DNA of 11,698 nucleotides from Candidatus Uhrbacteria bacterium (lineage in GTDB: Bacteria; Patescibacteriota; Patescibacteriia; UBA9934; GWF2-40-263). The DNA lies in the NCBI GenBank assembly GCA_018700535.1, contig JABITQ010000005.1:1-11698 (forward strand), given 5' to 3'. The notes below the pieces were generated by a model. The model had not been told where the DNA came from, did no database searches, and saw only the letters and a program-made list of their open reading frames with translations. Positions 11,665 through 11,698 of the stretch are shown one piece after another; the first letter of the stretch is position 1; each line of letters begins with the position of its first letter. The position numbers and the translations under genes were made by a program.

Positions 11665-11698
11665 CAACACATTAATTGGGAGTTAGTTTGGCACAGAA

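Larger units (their letters stand above)
10933..11698 (+). ncRNA. Large structured RNA, possibly RNase P RNA (rnpB) with an ORF-containing insertion; runs off the window
   Basis: The region folds helix after helix. AACTAA (10945-10950) and CGATTAATG (10955-10963) pair in register with TTAGTT (11683-11688) and CATTAATTG (11670-11678), closing the whole unit. A hairpin at 10955-10985 is followed by AAGGAAAGTCCG (10987-10998), close to the GAGGAAAGUCC of RNase P CR-I, which also follows the P3 hairpin. The 3' strand is followed by four bases and then ACAGAA (11693-11698), as in CR-V after P2. An 11-pair helix (10999-11009 with 11120-11130) would match P5. Against RNase P: the unit is about twice the usual length, the conserved specificity-domain motifs are not recognisable, and CR-V is cut off by the window end. 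A structured mRNA leader and trailer around the small ORF is the alternative. Confidence 0.4.

Noticed and set aside
10945..11688. Imperfect ~19-bp terminal inverted repeats of a mobile element
   Set aside because: The same bases are better explained as RNA pairing: internal helices abound, no transposase is present, and no target duplication is seen.
34..11694. 12-base repeat TTAGTTTGGCAC at both window ends (34-45 and 11683-11694)
   Set aside because: A few shared 12-mers are expected by chance in a window this size, and the flanks differ. Not evidence of an element spanning the window.

Overview
The window looks like a chromosomal piece of a Candidate Phyla Radiation (Patescibacteria) bacterium, most likely a Parcubacteria-like lineage. 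This is an inference. It rests on compact housekeeping genes, a ribosomal block in the order rpsF-ssb-rpsR with no rplI (L9) after it, a minimal gene set, almost no Shine-Dalgarno sequences in front of core genes, and a RodZ-like helix-turn-helix protein with an Ig-like outer domain. UGA acts as a stop codon, so this is not a recoded-UGA CPR lineage.

Layout. The window opens with the terminator of a gene lying outside it, then ychF (+). A Trm11-like RNA methyltransferase (-) overlaps the ychF 3' end. A good promoter then drives a translation operon (+): rpsF, ssb, rpsR, a strong hairpin, epmA and efp. This operon ends at a perfect hairpin terminator shared with an oppositely oriented, PD-(D/E)XK-like unknown gene (-). 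Next come recA (-) and an orphan Phd/YefM-type antitoxin (-), with a striking array of 11-bp-phased TTGTC repeats and a consensus DnaA box upstream. The last minus-strand unit is ftsK plus the RodZ-like gene, ending in its own terminator. FtsK here has an acidic linker and an unusually long acidic C-terminal tail.

The last ~800 bases (from 10898) differ from the rest. A near-consensus promoter starts a transcript that folds into many helices, including an in-register long-range pairing between its beginning (10945-10963) and the window end (11670-11688). It carries an 'AAGGAAAGTCCG' segment directly after a hairpin, and the window stops in 'ACAGAA'. Both are reminiscent of the universal RNase P RNA core (CR-I and CR-V). 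In its middle sits a 78-codon, very acidic ORF with the only perfect AGGAGG ribosome-binding site in the window. It may be an RNase P RNA carrying an ORF-containing insertion, or an undescribed large structured RNA with an embedded gene. The bases just beyond 11698 would decide.

How the genes work together. rpsF, rpsR, efp and epmA serve translation: ribosomal proteins S6 and S18, and EF-P plus the ligase that modifies its Lys32. YchF and the RNA methyltransferase are also translation-linked. ssb and recA serve DNA replication and repair. ftsK and the RodZ-like protein link chromosome segregation to division and cell shape.
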